From NCBI GenBank assembly GCA_965371855.1, contig CBDUZZ010000006.1, positions 33,933 to 97,932 of the forward strand: a stretch of 64,000 bases of DNA, read 5' to 3'. The position numbers and the translations under genes were made by a program. The DNA comes from JAADEM01 sp965371855 (lineage in GTDB: Bacteria > Bacteroidota > Bacteroidia > Bacteroidales > Marinilabiliaceae). Positions within the stretch are counted from its first letter, which is position 1. Every line of letters starts with the position of its first letter. Positions 34,894-44,441 of this stretch are shown here, piece after piece. A model generated the notes under the pieces. The model made no database searches and had not been told where the DNA came from. It saw only the letters and a list, made by a program, of their open reading frames with translations.

Positions 34894-36438
34894 ATGAGTA
34901 AGCTGATTGGACAAGGAGCATCGCTAATACTGCAAATTATTATTGTGGTAGCTGCTGTATTGGTGTTTTCATGGTTCGATCCTTTTAACCTGTTAGCTCC
35001 AACAAGACTTACCCTTAAAAACACTCCTATTCAGGTACAGAGTATTCGTGAAATTGGTCAGCTAATCACTGCCGAATACTATGGTGAGGTAATCTCTTCA
35101 TCTTTGGAGGTTAAAGCTGAAAAGGAAAAAGTAGAGGTGGCGGAATTTAACGAGAACACAGGTGACATTCATGAAGATTTTAAACAAGCTGTTTTAGATT
35201 TCTCTACAGAAGAGTTAAAAGGAAAAAGAAAGAGAACAGTATATGATGCATTTGTTTCTGCTAATCCGGATCTCGTTTTAAATCCGTTATATAATGTCTA
35301 TTTATATTACATAAATGAAAAGCTTAAGGACAAAAATTATAATAGAAGAGAGATAGATAAAGGTCTTGATAAAAATAAAAAGGAAAGGCTTCTGAAAAAT
35401 CTTTATCAAAATAGGCACAATTGGCGTGTTGAGTTGATGGAGATAAAAACAGATAAATTTAAAAATCTGAATGAAGAGAGTATCAAAAAGGTATATGAAA
35501 AAGTATTCCGTCGCAGCCGGCTGGTAATGATAGGTCGTGGTTGGGTGAAAGTAGGTTTTGATTTCAGAGAATTCACTAATCACAATTTCAAATATGATAA
35601 AGCCCGAAAACGAATTCATTTTATCGGCCTTAAACCCCAGATAATAAGTGCTACTATTAATCCATGGTTTATCCCTGAAGAGGGAGTAGAAGGATTTGAA
35701 TTTTTGGTGGCTGAAAGGCATGCCAGGATGAATCCTGAATATACAAAGGATGTAAAAAGGCTTTGTTTGGAAAAATTGCTAAAACAGGCAATGGACAAAC
35801 AGATTCTTGTAAAAGCACAGGAAAATGCAGAATCTAATTTGAAAGATTTTTTCTCATTATTGCTTGATGAAGAAATTGCAGGGGTATATTTTAATACAGA
35901 TTATCTTGATTATACGCTCGATGTTATTTTGAGTGATTCGGTATTGAGGAATAATGAAATTTTCACGGTTGATTCCGCTATTTCATATTTTAATATAAGC
36001 TACAAGTCTGATGACAAGCATGAGCGAATTTCAGAATTTATATCATCTTTAAAGAAGGCTAAGCATGAGTTTTATGGAATGAACTTCACGTTGAATCCGA
36101 GATCTTCTTTATTATTCGATATGATAAAGGATCGCACTATTGACTCCACCGAGATAGATCACTTAGAAAAAGGGTATTATCTCAGTTCAACAGATGCTAC
36201 ATGGCATATGAGTGAGCTAAAACAGGAATACAAAAGCCGAGAAATGGAATTTGAAGTAAACATTGATTCACTTATAGATATTCGCAATACCTGGGATATG
36301 GAAATGTTTTGTAATGACCTAAACAAGTTCGTAAACAAACTGCCCGTCAATGTTGATACTCTGGTAAAAGATCAAAACAGTTTTAACATAAAAATAAATA
36401 ATAGTAGTATTTGTAAGATTGTTTTTCAAAGTGATTAA
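34894..36438 (+). CDS. Large membrane-anchored protein with DUF4230-like regions
   Basis: A 514-residue protein with one N-terminal membrane helix (about 10-30) and a large soluble remainder. Segments IREIGQLITAEYYGEV, IGRGWVKVGFDFREF and IHFIGLKPQIISATINPWFIPEEG follow the DUF4230 order, interrupted by a charged insertion (about 70-200). A Lys/Asp-rich helical C terminus (about 330-514) has no match I recognise. The relationship to the preceding lipoprotein is by pattern only. The two may form a periplasmic pair. Start 10 bases after the preceding stop. Confidence 0.6.
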   Translation: MSKLIGQGASLILQIIIVVAAVLVFSWFDPFNLLAPTRLTLKNTPIQVQSIREIGQLITAEYYGEVISSSLEVKAEKEKVEVAEFNENTGDIHEDFKQAVLDFSTEELKGKRKRTVYDAFVSANPDLVLNPLYNVYLYYINEKLKDKNYNRREIDKGLDKNKKERLLKNLYQNRHNWRVELMEIKTDKFKNLNEESIKKVYEKVFRRSRLVMIGRGWVKVGFDFREFTNHNFKYDKARKRIHFIGLKPQIISATINPWFIPEEGVEGFEFLVAERHARMNPEYTKDVKRLCLEKLLKQAMDKQILVKAQENAESNLKDFFSLLLDEEIAGVYFNTDYLDYTLDVILSDSVLRNNEIFTVDSAISYFNISYKSDDKHERISEFISSLKKAKHEFYGMNFTLNPRSSLLFDMIKDRTIDSTEIDHLEKGYYLSSTDATWHMSELKQEYKSREMEFEVNIDSLIDIRNTWDMEMFCNDLNKFVNKLPVNVDTLVKDQNSFNIKINNSSICKIVFQSD

Positions 36439-36481
36439 GAAAACCGTGAGGTCAAAAGCGTAATAACTAAAAATATGAATC

Positions 36482-37477
36482 ATGAGTTATAATTTTAAGA
36501 ATCTTATTTTTGAAGGTGGAGGAGTTAAGGGAATTGCTTATGGGGGAGCTTTAGAGGTGTTGAATAAGATGAAAATACTTGCTGATATTGAGAGAGTAGG
36601 AGGAACCTCTGCCGGTGCAATTAATGCTGTTCTGCTTGCTTTAGGATTTACTTTTCAGGAGGTTTCAGATGTTGTTGCGGCAACTAACTTCAGCGATTTT
36701 CAGGATAAAAGTGGGTTTGTTGTTAACAATATGCTACGGATATTAAGAAAATATGGTTGGTTTAAAGGAGATGCCTTTACTGAATGGATAGGAGAAAAAA
36801 TTAAGGAAAAAACAGGTACGAAGAATTTTACTTTTGGTGAACTGGAAGAATCTGTCAGGTCATCAGATACTTCTTTCAGGTTACTTTATGTAGCAGCAAC
36901 TAACCTTAGTAAGCAGAAGGTTGAGATTTTTTCTCATGAAAAAACCCCTGAGATGACCATTAAGGATGCTGTGAGAATGTCGATGGGTATCCCGCTGTTT
37001 TTTAAATCTGTAATAAAAGAGAATGACATAATGGTTGATGGTGGTATCGCGTATAATTATCCGATTGACCTGTTTGATCACGAAAAGTATATGTCAAATG
37101 ATGCAAACAAAGGTGATTTCTCTGCTGATGAGGATGGCTATGTGTATAATTTTGAAACACTGGGTTTCCGTTTAGATTCAAAAGCTCTGATACAGGCAAG
37201 CAGGGATAACTGGAGTAATGTTCCTATGGAGATAAAAAACATTAAAGATCATGTATTAGGGATATTAAATTTTCTTATGGATATTGCGAATAAAGGCCAC
37301 TTAAGAGGAGACGATTGGAATCGTACCATCTTTATTGACACATTAAATGTTAAAACTACGCAGTTTGATCTGTCCAAAGAGAAAATCGATGCCTTAATTG
37401 AAAGTGGCAAATCAAATACAGAGAACTATTTTAAATGGCGAGATACAGACAAAGTGTGGGGGAAATATCCTAAATAG
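36482..37477 (+). CDS. Patatin-like phospholipase
   Basis: A 331-residue patatin-family lipid hydrolase. The oxyanion loop EGGGVKG, the nucleophile elbow GGTSAG (S43) and the catalytic D186 in VDGGIAYNYP form the Ser-Asp dyad. No signal peptide is seen, so it acts in the cytosol or is exported by another route. It is the last gene of the amidase-led run, 43 bases after the preceding stop, and its stop codon touches a palindromic element. In other systems patatins serve as membrane-attacking effectors or in lipid turnover; which applies here is open. Confidence 0.9.
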   Translation: MSYNFKNLIFEGGGVKGIAYGGALEVLNKMKILADIERVGGTSAGAINAVLLALGFTFQEVSDVVAATNFSDFQDKSGFVVNNMLRILRKYGWFKGDAFTEWIGEKIKEKTGTKNFTFGELEESVRSSDTSFRLLYVAATNLSKQKVEIFSHEKTPEMTIKDAVRMSMGIPLFFKSVIKENDIMVDGGIAYNYPIDLFDHEKYMSNDANKGDFSADEDGYVYNFETLGFRLDSKALIQASRDNWSNVPMEIKNIKDHVLGILNFLMDIANKGHLRGDDWNRTIFIDTLNVKTTQFDLSKEKIDALIESGKSNTENYFKWRDTDKVWGKYPK

Positions 37478-37621
37478 CGTCTGCAAGTAAACATGACACG
37501 AATCGTCATTGCGAGGACGATAGGACGAAGCAATCTATAGATACTCAATAGAGATTGCTTCACTCGTACCTCGTTCGCAATGACGCAAATTTCTAAAGTT
37601 GATAGTTTCTTTGCAGACACT
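37476..37621. repeat. Palindromic MITE-like element 2
   Basis: Outer inverted repeats AGCGTCTGCAA (37476-37486) and TTGCAGACACT (37611-37621; one mismatch) enclose a near-perfect palindrome (37504-37585) starting CGTCATTGCGAGG and ending CGCAATGACG, with AAGCAATCT/AGATTGCTT inside. The inner palindrome is of the same type as the element at 31496-31630. It starts in the patatin stop codon and is non-coding. Confidence 0.82.
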
Positions 37622-37652
37622 AAAAAATAAACTGAAAGAATAGAATTGGTTT

Positions 37653-38939
37653 TTATTCTTTTAATTCATAGCTTAAAGGATCTTCAGAAATAGTTTTTGA
37701 GGTTTTTGCACCCAGTTTACGTATTTTTTCAGCACGCGATAATAGGTTTCCTTTGCCGGTGCTTAATTTATTTGTGGCTGCATTATAAGTTTCCTGAAGT
37801 TGGCCAATCGTTTTCCCTATTTTTTGAATGTCTTCTAACAGGCCTGCCAGTTTATCGTATAGAGCACCTCCTTGTCGGGCTATCTCTTGCGCATTGCGTG
37901 TCTGTTTTTCCTGTTTCCAAATTGAAGCTATAATTCTTAATGTGGCAAGTAGCGTAGATGGGCTTACCAGAACTATCTTGTGTTCCCAGGCAAAAGAGAA
38001 TAGTTTGATGTCGCCCTCAATAGCAGCTGCAAAAGATGACTCTAAGGGTAAAAACATTAATACAAAATCCGGGGAATTAAGATTCCGGGCTGTTGTATAG
38101 TTTTTCTCAAACAATCCTTTCACATGTTTTCTCATACTCTCAACATGAGCTTTCAGGAAAGTCTCTTTTTCTTTCGGGTCATCACTGTTTACATATCGTT
38201 CATACGCTACCAGCGACAGTTTTGAGTCAATGATTATATGTTTGTTGTCAGGCAGGTAAATAACCACATCCGGTCTGATTACTTTTCCTTCTTCGTTTGT
38301 ATCTACTACTTCACGTTGATATTCTCTTCCTTTGGTAAGCCCTGAATCTTCGAGGATACGTTCTAATATAACTTCGCCCCAGTTACCCATTTTTTTCACA
38401 TCACCTTTAAGAGCTTTGGTCAGATTTTCTGCTTCAGTACTTATTTTATTGTTTAATTCATAAAGCTTTTTCACTTCTGCCTGAAGGCTTAATTTATCTC
38501 GCAACTCTTTTTCGTATGTGTCGGCAACTTTTTTTTCAAAAGCCTGAATATTATTTTTCAAGGGGTCTAATATGACCGCAAGATTCTGATATTGTTTTTC
38601 AGATAGCTCTTTTGATTTTTTTGTGATGATATTATTAGCGATCACTTCAAATTCGGTGGTCAAACGGCTTTGTATATTTTTTACCTCTTCAATTTTTTCT
38701 CTGTTTTGTTTTTCCAGAAATTTGTTTTCAGCCTCTAATCGAGCAAGCTGAGATGATCGTTGTTCCAGAGTTTCTCTTTCAATCGTGAGGTTTGTCTTTA
38801 GTTCATCGAGTTGTTTGTTGACAAAGGCAAGATGCTCTTTGTCTATCTTATCCGACTTAAAAATATGTGGGTATATCAGGGCGGTAATTAATCCTCCCAT
38901 TATAACACCAATCGACAGGTACAGTATATCATGTAGCAT
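37653..38939 (-). CDS. rmuC: DNA recombination protein RmuC
   Basis: A 428-residue RmuC-family protein. An N-terminal membrane helix (about 5-20), a long coiled coil (about 35-185) and the RmuC nuclease-like domain (about 190-390) are visible, including NWGEVILERILEDSGL, RPDVVIYLPDNKHIIIDSKLSL and SPSTLLATLRIIASIW. Family members limit inversions between short repeats in E. coli; biochemically they are related to restriction-endonuclease-fold proteins. It is the last gene of the - strand group that includes lpxH. Confidence 0.92.
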   Translation of the reverse strand: MLHDILYLSIGVIMGGLITALIYPHIFKSDKIDKEHLAFVNKQLDELKTNLTIERETLEQRSSQLARLEAENKFLEKQNREKIEEVKNIQSRLTTEFEVIANNIITKKSKELSEKQYQNLAVILDPLKNNIQAFEKKVADTYEKELRDKLSLQAEVKKLYELNNKISTEAENLTKALKGDVKKMGNWGEVILERILEDSGLTKGREYQREVVDTNEEGKVIRPDVVIYLPDNKHIIIDSKLSLVAYERYVNSDDPKEKETFLKAHVESMRKHVKGLFEKNYTTARNLNSPDFVLMFLPLESSFAAAIEGDIKLFSFAWEHKIVLVSPSTLLATLRIIASIWKQEKQTRNAQEIARQGGALYDKLAGLLEDIQKIGKTIGQLQETYNAATNKLSTGKGNLLSRAEKIRKLGAKTSKTISEDPLSYELKE

Positions 38940-39026
38940 AATTCTTGAAATTTAATTTTCTGTCAAAATTTATATTTTTCTTTGAGGTACTCTGTGTTAT
39001 AGCTGTTTCACAAAGTTACACAAAGA

Positions 39027-39042
39027 CCCCGACAAATCGGGG
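39027..39042. terminator. Hairpin between lpxH and rmuC
   Basis: CCCCGA (39027-39032) and TCGGGG (39037-39042) pair around CAAA. Read in the - direction, it lies 28 bases after the lpxH stop, but only TCTTTG follows, so termination would be weak. The flanks carry CACAAAG words typical of dispersed intergenic sequence in this phylum. Confidence 0.35.
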
Positions 39043-39069
39043 CAAAAAACACAAAGGTAGAATGATATT

Positions 39070-39840
39070 TTAATATTGTTTGAAAAATTTTAATAGTAAG
39101 TCGTTGCCATCAAATTCGGCATAAGAGAAAATTGTTATCCAGTCACCGAGATATATAATTTTAGAATGACTGTTTATAGGAATCTCTTTTGCAATATGTC
39201 TGTGGCCGAAAATAAAATAGTCTGTTTCGGGGTTGTCTTTCAAGTATGATTTGGCATAAAGAACCTGCCACTCTTTATCGTCGCCCCAATATGATGATTT
39301 ATATGATTTTTCATTTTTGATCCTGCTTCTGACGGACCATTTCTTTGCAAAACCAATGGCAAGATCAGGATGAAGTTTTGAAAAAAGCCATTGTGCAGTA
39401 TTGTTGCGAAAAAGACGTTTCATCAGCTTGTAATATCTGTCAGAACCACCAAGCTCGTCTCCATGATCAAGATGGAAATGCTTGCCGTTTATCACTGTTT
39501 GAAGGGGGTTGTGGTACACCTTAACGCCACACTCAGAAGGTAAATAGTCGAATATCCATACATCATGGTTACCGGTGAAAACATGAACCGGGATGCCGGA
39601 GTCGGTAAGCTCGGATAGCTTGCCGAGGAAACGTGTAAACCCGCGCGGAACAGAATATTTGTATTCGTACCAGAAATCAAAAATATCACCCAAAAGATAA
39701 ATCTCTTCTGCACTATCTTTAATTGAATCAAGCCATGCAACAAATCTCACTTCGTGTTCCCTCTGATTATTTATGTACGGGGCTCCCAGATGCAAGTCAG
39801 ATGCAAAATATATTTTCTTTCCTTTTTTCAAATCGGACAT
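39070..39840 (-). CDS. lpxH: UDP-2,3-diacylglucosamine hydrolase
   Basis: A 256-residue calcineurin-fold phosphoesterase of the LpxH type, which forms lipid X in lipid A synthesis. Metal-binding motifs appear in order: ASDLHLG, LLGDIFDFWYE, FTGNHDVW, HLDHGDELG and FGHRHIA. It is located in the cytosol at the inner membrane face. The gene confirms an outer membrane with lipid A. It is 19 bases after the end of the thioredoxin-like gene on the same strand. Confidence 0.93.
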   Translation of the reverse strand: MSDLKKGKKIYFASDLHLGAPYINNQREHEVRFVAWLDSIKDSAEEIYLLGDIFDFWYEYKYSVPRGFTRFLGKLSELTDSGIPVHVFTGNHDVWIFDYLPSECGVKVYHNPLQTVINGKHFHLDHGDELGGSDRYYKLMKRLFRNNTAQWLFSKLHPDLAIGFAKKWSVRSRIKNEKSYKSSYWGDDKEWQVLYAKSYLKDNPETDYFIFGHRHIAKEIPINSHSKIIYLGDWITIFSYAEFDGNDLLLKFFKQY

Positions 39841-39859
39841 TGATTCTGCTACTAAACTT

Positions 39860-41026
39860 TTATTTAATAAGTTCTCTCATTTTCTCTTCTAACCGTTGTC
39901 CATAGAGATCTTTTCCTATTATTTCACCTTTTCTGCTAATAATGAAATTGGAAGGTATTCTTTTCACGTTGTAAACCTTTGCAGGTACAGACTCGGTATA
40001 GCGAAGGTCGCTAACATTGATCCATGGAAGATCATCTGTTTTAATGGCATTTTCCCACATCACCTTACTTCTGTCAAGAGATACCTGATAAATTTCAAGA
40101 CCCTTTGTGTGGTATTTTTTATAAACGCTTTTTAATGATTTGTTGGAATTGCGGGATGCTTTATCCCAGGAAGCCCAAAATGACAGAATTACAATTTTAC
40201 CCTTAAGAGAGGATAATTTAATTATATCTCCATTAATATCCTTTTCTGCAATATCAGGAGAATTACTTGTAGAAACATTTTCCAGTAATGCGTTCCATTT
40301 TTTTTCGTTCCGCTGTTCTATTTTGGCTTTTAATACGTAATTGTATAGGTGTTTTACACGTTCTGATTCAGGATAAAATATATTTAAGCTAGTTGCTACT
40401 GTTGAATAATAAATCTGATCTTTTTTGTCCATTATATTCATTACCATGGTGTTGTCATCCCATCGTTGAAATAGTGCATAATAACTGGCAAAGGAACGAG
40501 GATTATCCATAACAAATTCACCTATGAACTTTTTGTGTGCATCAATGGCTTCGTTTATTTTGTCTATAATTTTTTGTCGGTTTTGAGTATCGTCTTTTGC
40601 AATACTGTTATACTCTTCTATATAATTAGTAACACTGCTTTTTAGTTTAATTAAGCGTTCATTTAGTATTTGGATATATGCAGACTCAATGGAGTTGCGG
40701 ATTTTGTATCCTGAAGCAAAATCATTAGCATCAGCAGAAACTTTTACTATTTCAATAGAATCGATAAGCAGAGTAATTACACCTGAACCGGGAAGATTTA
40801 AAAGGAAAAATGTTGGCTGGTTTAACCGATCTCCTTTGAATGTGAATTCTCCCTCTTTTGAAAGTTTTATCGAATCAATAGGATAACCTGTTGCTAATCC
40901 AAGTTTTTCAAAATATAATTGTTTTCCTTTTGCATTTTCTATTTTGCCTTCAACTTTAAATTGTTCTTTGGTAGAACATGCTGTAATTATAAAAAGAATG
41001 GGAAGCAATAATTTAATACTCTTCAT
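39860..41026 (-). CDS. TlpA-like lipoprotein (DUF4369 + thioredoxin fold) lacking CxxC
   Basis: A 388-residue lipoprotein read from the ATG at 41026 (signal LLLPILFIITAC); an upstream in-frame ATG at 41086 would bury the signal peptide. A DUF4369 beta domain (about 20-120) and a helical linker precede an AhpC/TlpA thioredoxin fold (about 240-388). At the redox site the sequence reads FWASWDKASRNSN where W-C-x-x-C is expected, so both cysteines are gone. The cis-Pro segment VKRIPSNFII is retained. It is probably a structural or binding protein, not a disulfide reductase. Confidence 0.85.
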   Translation of the reverse strand: MKSIKLLLPILFIITACSTKEQFKVEGKIENAKGKQLYFEKLGLATGYPIDSIKLSKEGEFTFKGDRLNQPTFFLLNLPGSGVITLLIDSIEIVKVSADANDFASGYKIRNSIESAYIQILNERLIKLKSSVTNYIEEYNSIAKDDTQNRQKIIDKINEAIDAHKKFIGEFVMDNPRSFASYYALFQRWDDNTMVMNIMDKKDQIYYSTVATSLNIFYPESERVKHLYNYVLKAKIEQRNEKKWNALLENVSTSNSPDIAEKDINGDIIKLSSLKGKIVILSFWASWDKASRNSNKSLKSVYKKYHTKGLEIYQVSLDRSKVMWENAIKTDDLPWINVSDLRYTESVPAKVYNVKRIPSNFIISRKGEIIGKDLYGQRLEEKMRELIK

Positions 41027-41140
41027 GTTTGCGGCAATTAAAAATTCATCATTATCACCAATCAAATGGTGTTTGTTTTTTTTCATTCAATAGAATCTTT
41101 CCAAAGATAATTTAATAATTTATCTATTTCATTTATATCC

Positions 41141-42241
41141 TTATTTATGCTTCCATTTTACGGGAAATAAAAACCCCTGACCCGTAACAACAAGCATATA
41201 TATTGGATAAATAAACTGCATGATGATAAACCGGGCTATTGATGTTTTAATATTGAAAAACCGGGAACCTATACTAATCAATGAGTAATCAACCACTGTT
41301 TTTGCCACAAACCAGATAGCCCATAATAACATAAATTCGGGATTTATTAACCCAAAAATAAAAAACATTAACTGGCTTAGGTTGACAATAAAAAACAGTA
41401 ATGAACTAAAAATGATGGTAATATCACCATAGCCCCCGGCCTTTGATATCCATCTGGCTCGTTGATTTAAAAACTGTTTAAATGTTTCAGGCCCGGGAGT
41501 AGTGGCAATCACCTCTTGCGATTTCAGATATTCTATATCCCTGCCTTTCTGTTTCATCCATTCCAGCAAAAACATATCTTCACCGGAAGCATACTCCTCC
41601 TTTAGTTTAACATTCTCATCTATCTTCTTAAAAGCCAGATTTGCTCCGTTGCAAAGTATTGGGTTTCCTGACAATGCACTTCCGGCACCAACCATCTGTA
41701 ACGCTATAAAATCAGTAACCTGAAGCTGTTGCCAAAAAGAGTATTCTCCTGTCATTACCACAGGCATAATAATCATATCGGGACTGTTTTTCTCATAAAA
41801 TGAAGCGATGGCACTCAGCCAACCTGATGAAAAGTAGCAATCGGCATCTGTGGTAACTATCAAACCTTGATTGACACTGTTTATTCCTTTTATTAAGGCT
41901 GCTTTTTTGCCGAAACCCTCATTGCTAATTATTCGAAAGTTAAACCTATTTCCACAAAAACGGTTGATGACCTTAATACTTTCATCAGTTGAATTATCAT
42001 TGACAAACAGTACCTCCCAACTCTCTTTCTTTAATGTCTGTTGTGTAAGTGATTGTACTAATCTGTCAATGCTTTTTTCTTCGTTATGAAAAGGAATGAT
42101 AACAGATATTAAGGTGGCTGATTTATTTGCCGAAAAAGAAAAATCCGGCGTATTATTCCAATGCCGGATATATTTTAACAACACAAAAACATATACCAAC
42201 AAAAGAGAGAATACTAAAACATAAACAATAGTGATTGCCAT
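41141..42241 (-). CDS. Membrane glycosyltransferase, family 2
   Basis: A 366-residue GT2 enzyme with one N-terminal membrane helix and three C-terminal ones. The GT-A catalytic domain has VIIPFHNEEKSI, the metal-binding TTDADCYF, ASGEDMFLLEW and QRARW, the last being the Q-x-x-R-W motif of processive or membrane-coupled enzymes. It probably makes a glycan or glycolipid at the inner membrane. The donor and acceptor cannot be told from sequence. Confidence 0.9.
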   Translation of the reverse strand: MAITIVYVLVFSLLLVYVFVLLKYIRHWNNTPDFSFSANKSATLISVIIPFHNEEKSIDRLVQSLTQQTLKKESWEVLFVNDNSTDESIKVINRFCGNRFNFRIISNEGFGKKAALIKGINSVNQGLIVTTDADCYFSSGWLSAIASFYEKNSPDMIIMPVVMTGEYSFWQQLQVTDFIALQMVGAGSALSGNPILCNGANLAFKKIDENVKLKEEYASGEDMFLLEWMKQKGRDIEYLKSQEVIATTPGPETFKQFLNQRARWISKAGGYGDITIIFSSLLFFIVNLSQLMFFIFGLINPEFMLLWAIWFVAKTVVDYSLISIGSRFFNIKTSIARFIIMQFIYPIYMLVVTGQGFLFPVKWKHK

Positions 42242-42300
42242 TCAAATAAATAACTTCCCGGCATCAGTTGTGCCGGATAAAAAAACGGTGGACTGTTTCT

Positions 42301-43332
42301 CTATTTTACGGTCAGAATCCAACTCTCCAACTTATATTGAGTCAGCATCTCTTCCTGCCTTTTCATTGCTTTAGTAAGCGATGAAAAAGAATCAATACCT
42401 ACAAGATACATCCCGCCACGAGGGATGGTAACAGGAGACGTAAACCCTTTTCTTCTCATCATTTCAACATACTTTTTGGCATTTCTCTCTTCTTTGAAAC
42501 TACCTGTAATGATATAATGCCTTCTTGATGTAATCGTTGTCTTCTTTACCGCCGGAGTAGTGACTTTTTCTTCTTTAACACTTTTCTTCTCTACTGTACT
42601 TTCCGGGCCGGCAACAATTCCGTCATCCACAGATTTATTTTCAGGTTTAAGAATGGGTTTTTTCTTAACAATCTCCTGTTTCGCTTTTACGGGAGTTGCT
42701 TCGTTAATATCAGTAAAAAAGAAATAGTATATACCAAATCCGATTATAGGAATTAAAATAAACAGAACTATAAACAGAACTATCGTTTCCTTTTTCTTTT
42801 TTTCCTTTTGCGAATCCTTATGTATTGTTTTTTTCGTGTAAGTTTTCTCAGGTTCAGAAACAGGAGTTTCAACAACGTCATTTGCAACAGGAGGTACTAC
42901 TACCGCAGGTTCTTCGGGTTGTCCCGTTGTATCATCTTCAGTTGTAGCACTCTCAATATCCAACAATTCATCACTGTCTTTGATTTCTTCCGGGGAATCA
43001 AAAAACGTTTTGTTCAACTCTTCATCCTGAGTAAAACGCAATATTCCTGACGAGTCTTTATTAAAAACACCCAATCCCTCCAGCTGATAATTACCGGTAG
43101 TATCGAGAGTTTTATTTATTCTCTCAACAAATTTATTTACACGATCCGTTGCTTCCAGCTTGTCAACATCCTCTTTATTCATAACATGCTCAACAAGCAA
43201 TCCGTCATTAAAACTTAAAAAGTTATTAAAAAGAATGGTAAAACCTTTCTCTTTAGCAACTATAAATGCTCCGAAATTAGGAATGATAACCCGGTTATTA
43301 TTCCTAATCAGTTCCAGAATATATTGCTCCAT
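42301..43332 (-). CDS. HU-CCDC81-like/SPOR-domain membrane protein
   Basis: A 343-residue protein: an N-terminal region (about 1-105) of the bacterial HU-CCDC81 type (NNRVIIPNFGAFIVAKE, YQLEGLGVFNKD), an acidic linker, one membrane helix (about 188-210), a Lys/Val/Pro-rich spacer and a C-terminal SPOR domain (about 265-343) starting RRHYIITGSFKEERNAKKYVEMM. SPOR domains bind septal peptidoglycan stripped of stem peptides, so a division-site role is likely. It is a characteristic Bacteroidota architecture. Confidence 0.87.
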   Translation of the reverse strand: MEQYILELIRNNNRVIIPNFGAFIVAKEKGFTILFNNFLSFNDGLLVEHVMNKEDVDKLEATDRVNKFVERINKTLDTTGNYQLEGLGVFNKDSSGILRFTQDEELNKTFFDSPEEIKDSDELLDIESATTEDDTTGQPEEPAVVVPPVANDVVETPVSEPEKTYTKKTIHKDSQKEKKKKETIVLFIVLFILIPIIGFGIYYFFFTDINEATPVKAKQEIVKKKPILKPENKSVDDGIVAGPESTVEKKSVKEEKVTTPAVKKTTITSRRHYIITGSFKEERNAKKYVEMMRRKGFTSPVTIPRGGMYLVGIDSFSSLTKAMKRQEEMLTQYKLESWILTVK

Positions 43333-43400
43333 ATTATTGAGACTTAAGGTTAAAAAATGGATTTAAAGATAAACAGAATTATTATAAAATGTAAAGTTTA

Positions 43401-44384
43401 TTACAAGCTTTTCAACTTATGAATATTTTTTCCCTGTTTTTTACTGTATTTGTTACTAATTAACAACAAACTTCCCCATAAAACAGGTAATGCAACATTA
43501 AAAAACCAAAGGAAAAACAGAGCAGATAAGACAGCTCCCAAATTTTCTGAAATCACACTAAAAACAAAAACTCCAACTGAGCCCCTAATTCCCAGATCAA
43601 ATAGAAACATTGCAGGGATTAGAGTTATTGCGGCAAAATATAATGGTGATAACAACATGAAATTTATTCCTATATCGGGTATATTAAAAAACATAAACCA
43701 AATATAAAGTTGAAAATTATATACCATTACTCTTAACAAAGTATATAAAAAGAGTGTCATGAACTTTTTCAACCTGAAATTTTTAAAAAACCCGGTTTTT
43801 ACAGCCCACCTGGTATTTCTTACCTTCTTTTTTATCTGTTTAAAAAAATAGTAGATAATAAAATAACTTGCTGCAAGAATACATAAAGCAAGAATGACAT
43901 AAGAAAATGCTGAAAGATTAGAAGTAACCGAAATATCGATTAATCCTGCCGATAAGGCCAACGGGAAGATTAACAGTGTAAGCAAAAACAGAACAGCACT
44001 ATTTAAATAACTGCCGTAAACTGAGGCCAATACACCTGTAGGCCTCTCCTCCTTTTTTAGAAATAGAATTTTTCCTCCAGGCTCACCTATCTTCATGGGA
44101 GAGATGCTGCCTGTAGTAAATCCCATCAACACCATTTGTACAGATTTGGAAAAATCTATCCGCGTAAAAGAACTTAACAAGTTTTGCCACCGCATAGATT
44201 CTAACCCAATATTTAACCCCCACAAAACAATTTGAACAACGCCCAGAATTAACCAGTTGTCATTTATATATCTCCCACTTACATAATCCCACTGTTCAAA
44301 TGTTATCAGCTTTTTTGCCACGTAGTAAAAAGCCGCAACTGCAATAGCCAAATATATAATTTGATACCACTTACGATACTTCAT
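43401..44384 (-). CDS. UPF0104/LPG-synthase-like membrane protein 1
   Basis: A 327-residue membrane protein with about eight helices. The GSISPMKIGEPGGK segment corresponds to the P-x-R-x-G-E type motif of UPF0104 proteins, which share the flippase part of lysyl-phosphatidylglycerol synthase. No synthase domain is present, so lipid or lipid-linked transport is a possible role, not shown. It follows a paralogue of identical length, 57 bases upstream in transcription. Confidence 0.78.
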   Translation of the reverse strand: MKYRKWYQIIYLAIAVAAFYYVAKKLITFEQWDYVSGRYINDNWLILGVVQIVLWGLNIGLESMRWQNLLSSFTRIDFSKSVQMVLMGFTTGSISPMKIGEPGGKILFLKKEERPTGVLASVYGSYLNSAVLFLLTLLIFPLALSAGLIDISVTSNLSAFSYVILALCILAASYFIIYYFFKQIKKKVRNTRWAVKTGFFKNFRLKKFMTLFLYTLLRVMVYNFQLYIWFMFFNIPDIGINFMLLSPLYFAAITLIPAMFLFDLGIRGSVGVFVFSVISENLGAVLSALFFLWFFNVALPVLWGSLLLISNKYSKKQGKNIHKLKSL

Positions 44385-44441
44385 CCGTTTAATATTTAAC
44401 TATTTGCTGCAAGAGTTTTGTATTTGCATAAACCTTTTGCC

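Noticed and set aside
39860..41086. Starting the thioredoxin-like gene at 41086
   Set aside because: It would place 20 polar residues before a clear lipoprotein signal peptide; the ATG at 41026 fits better.
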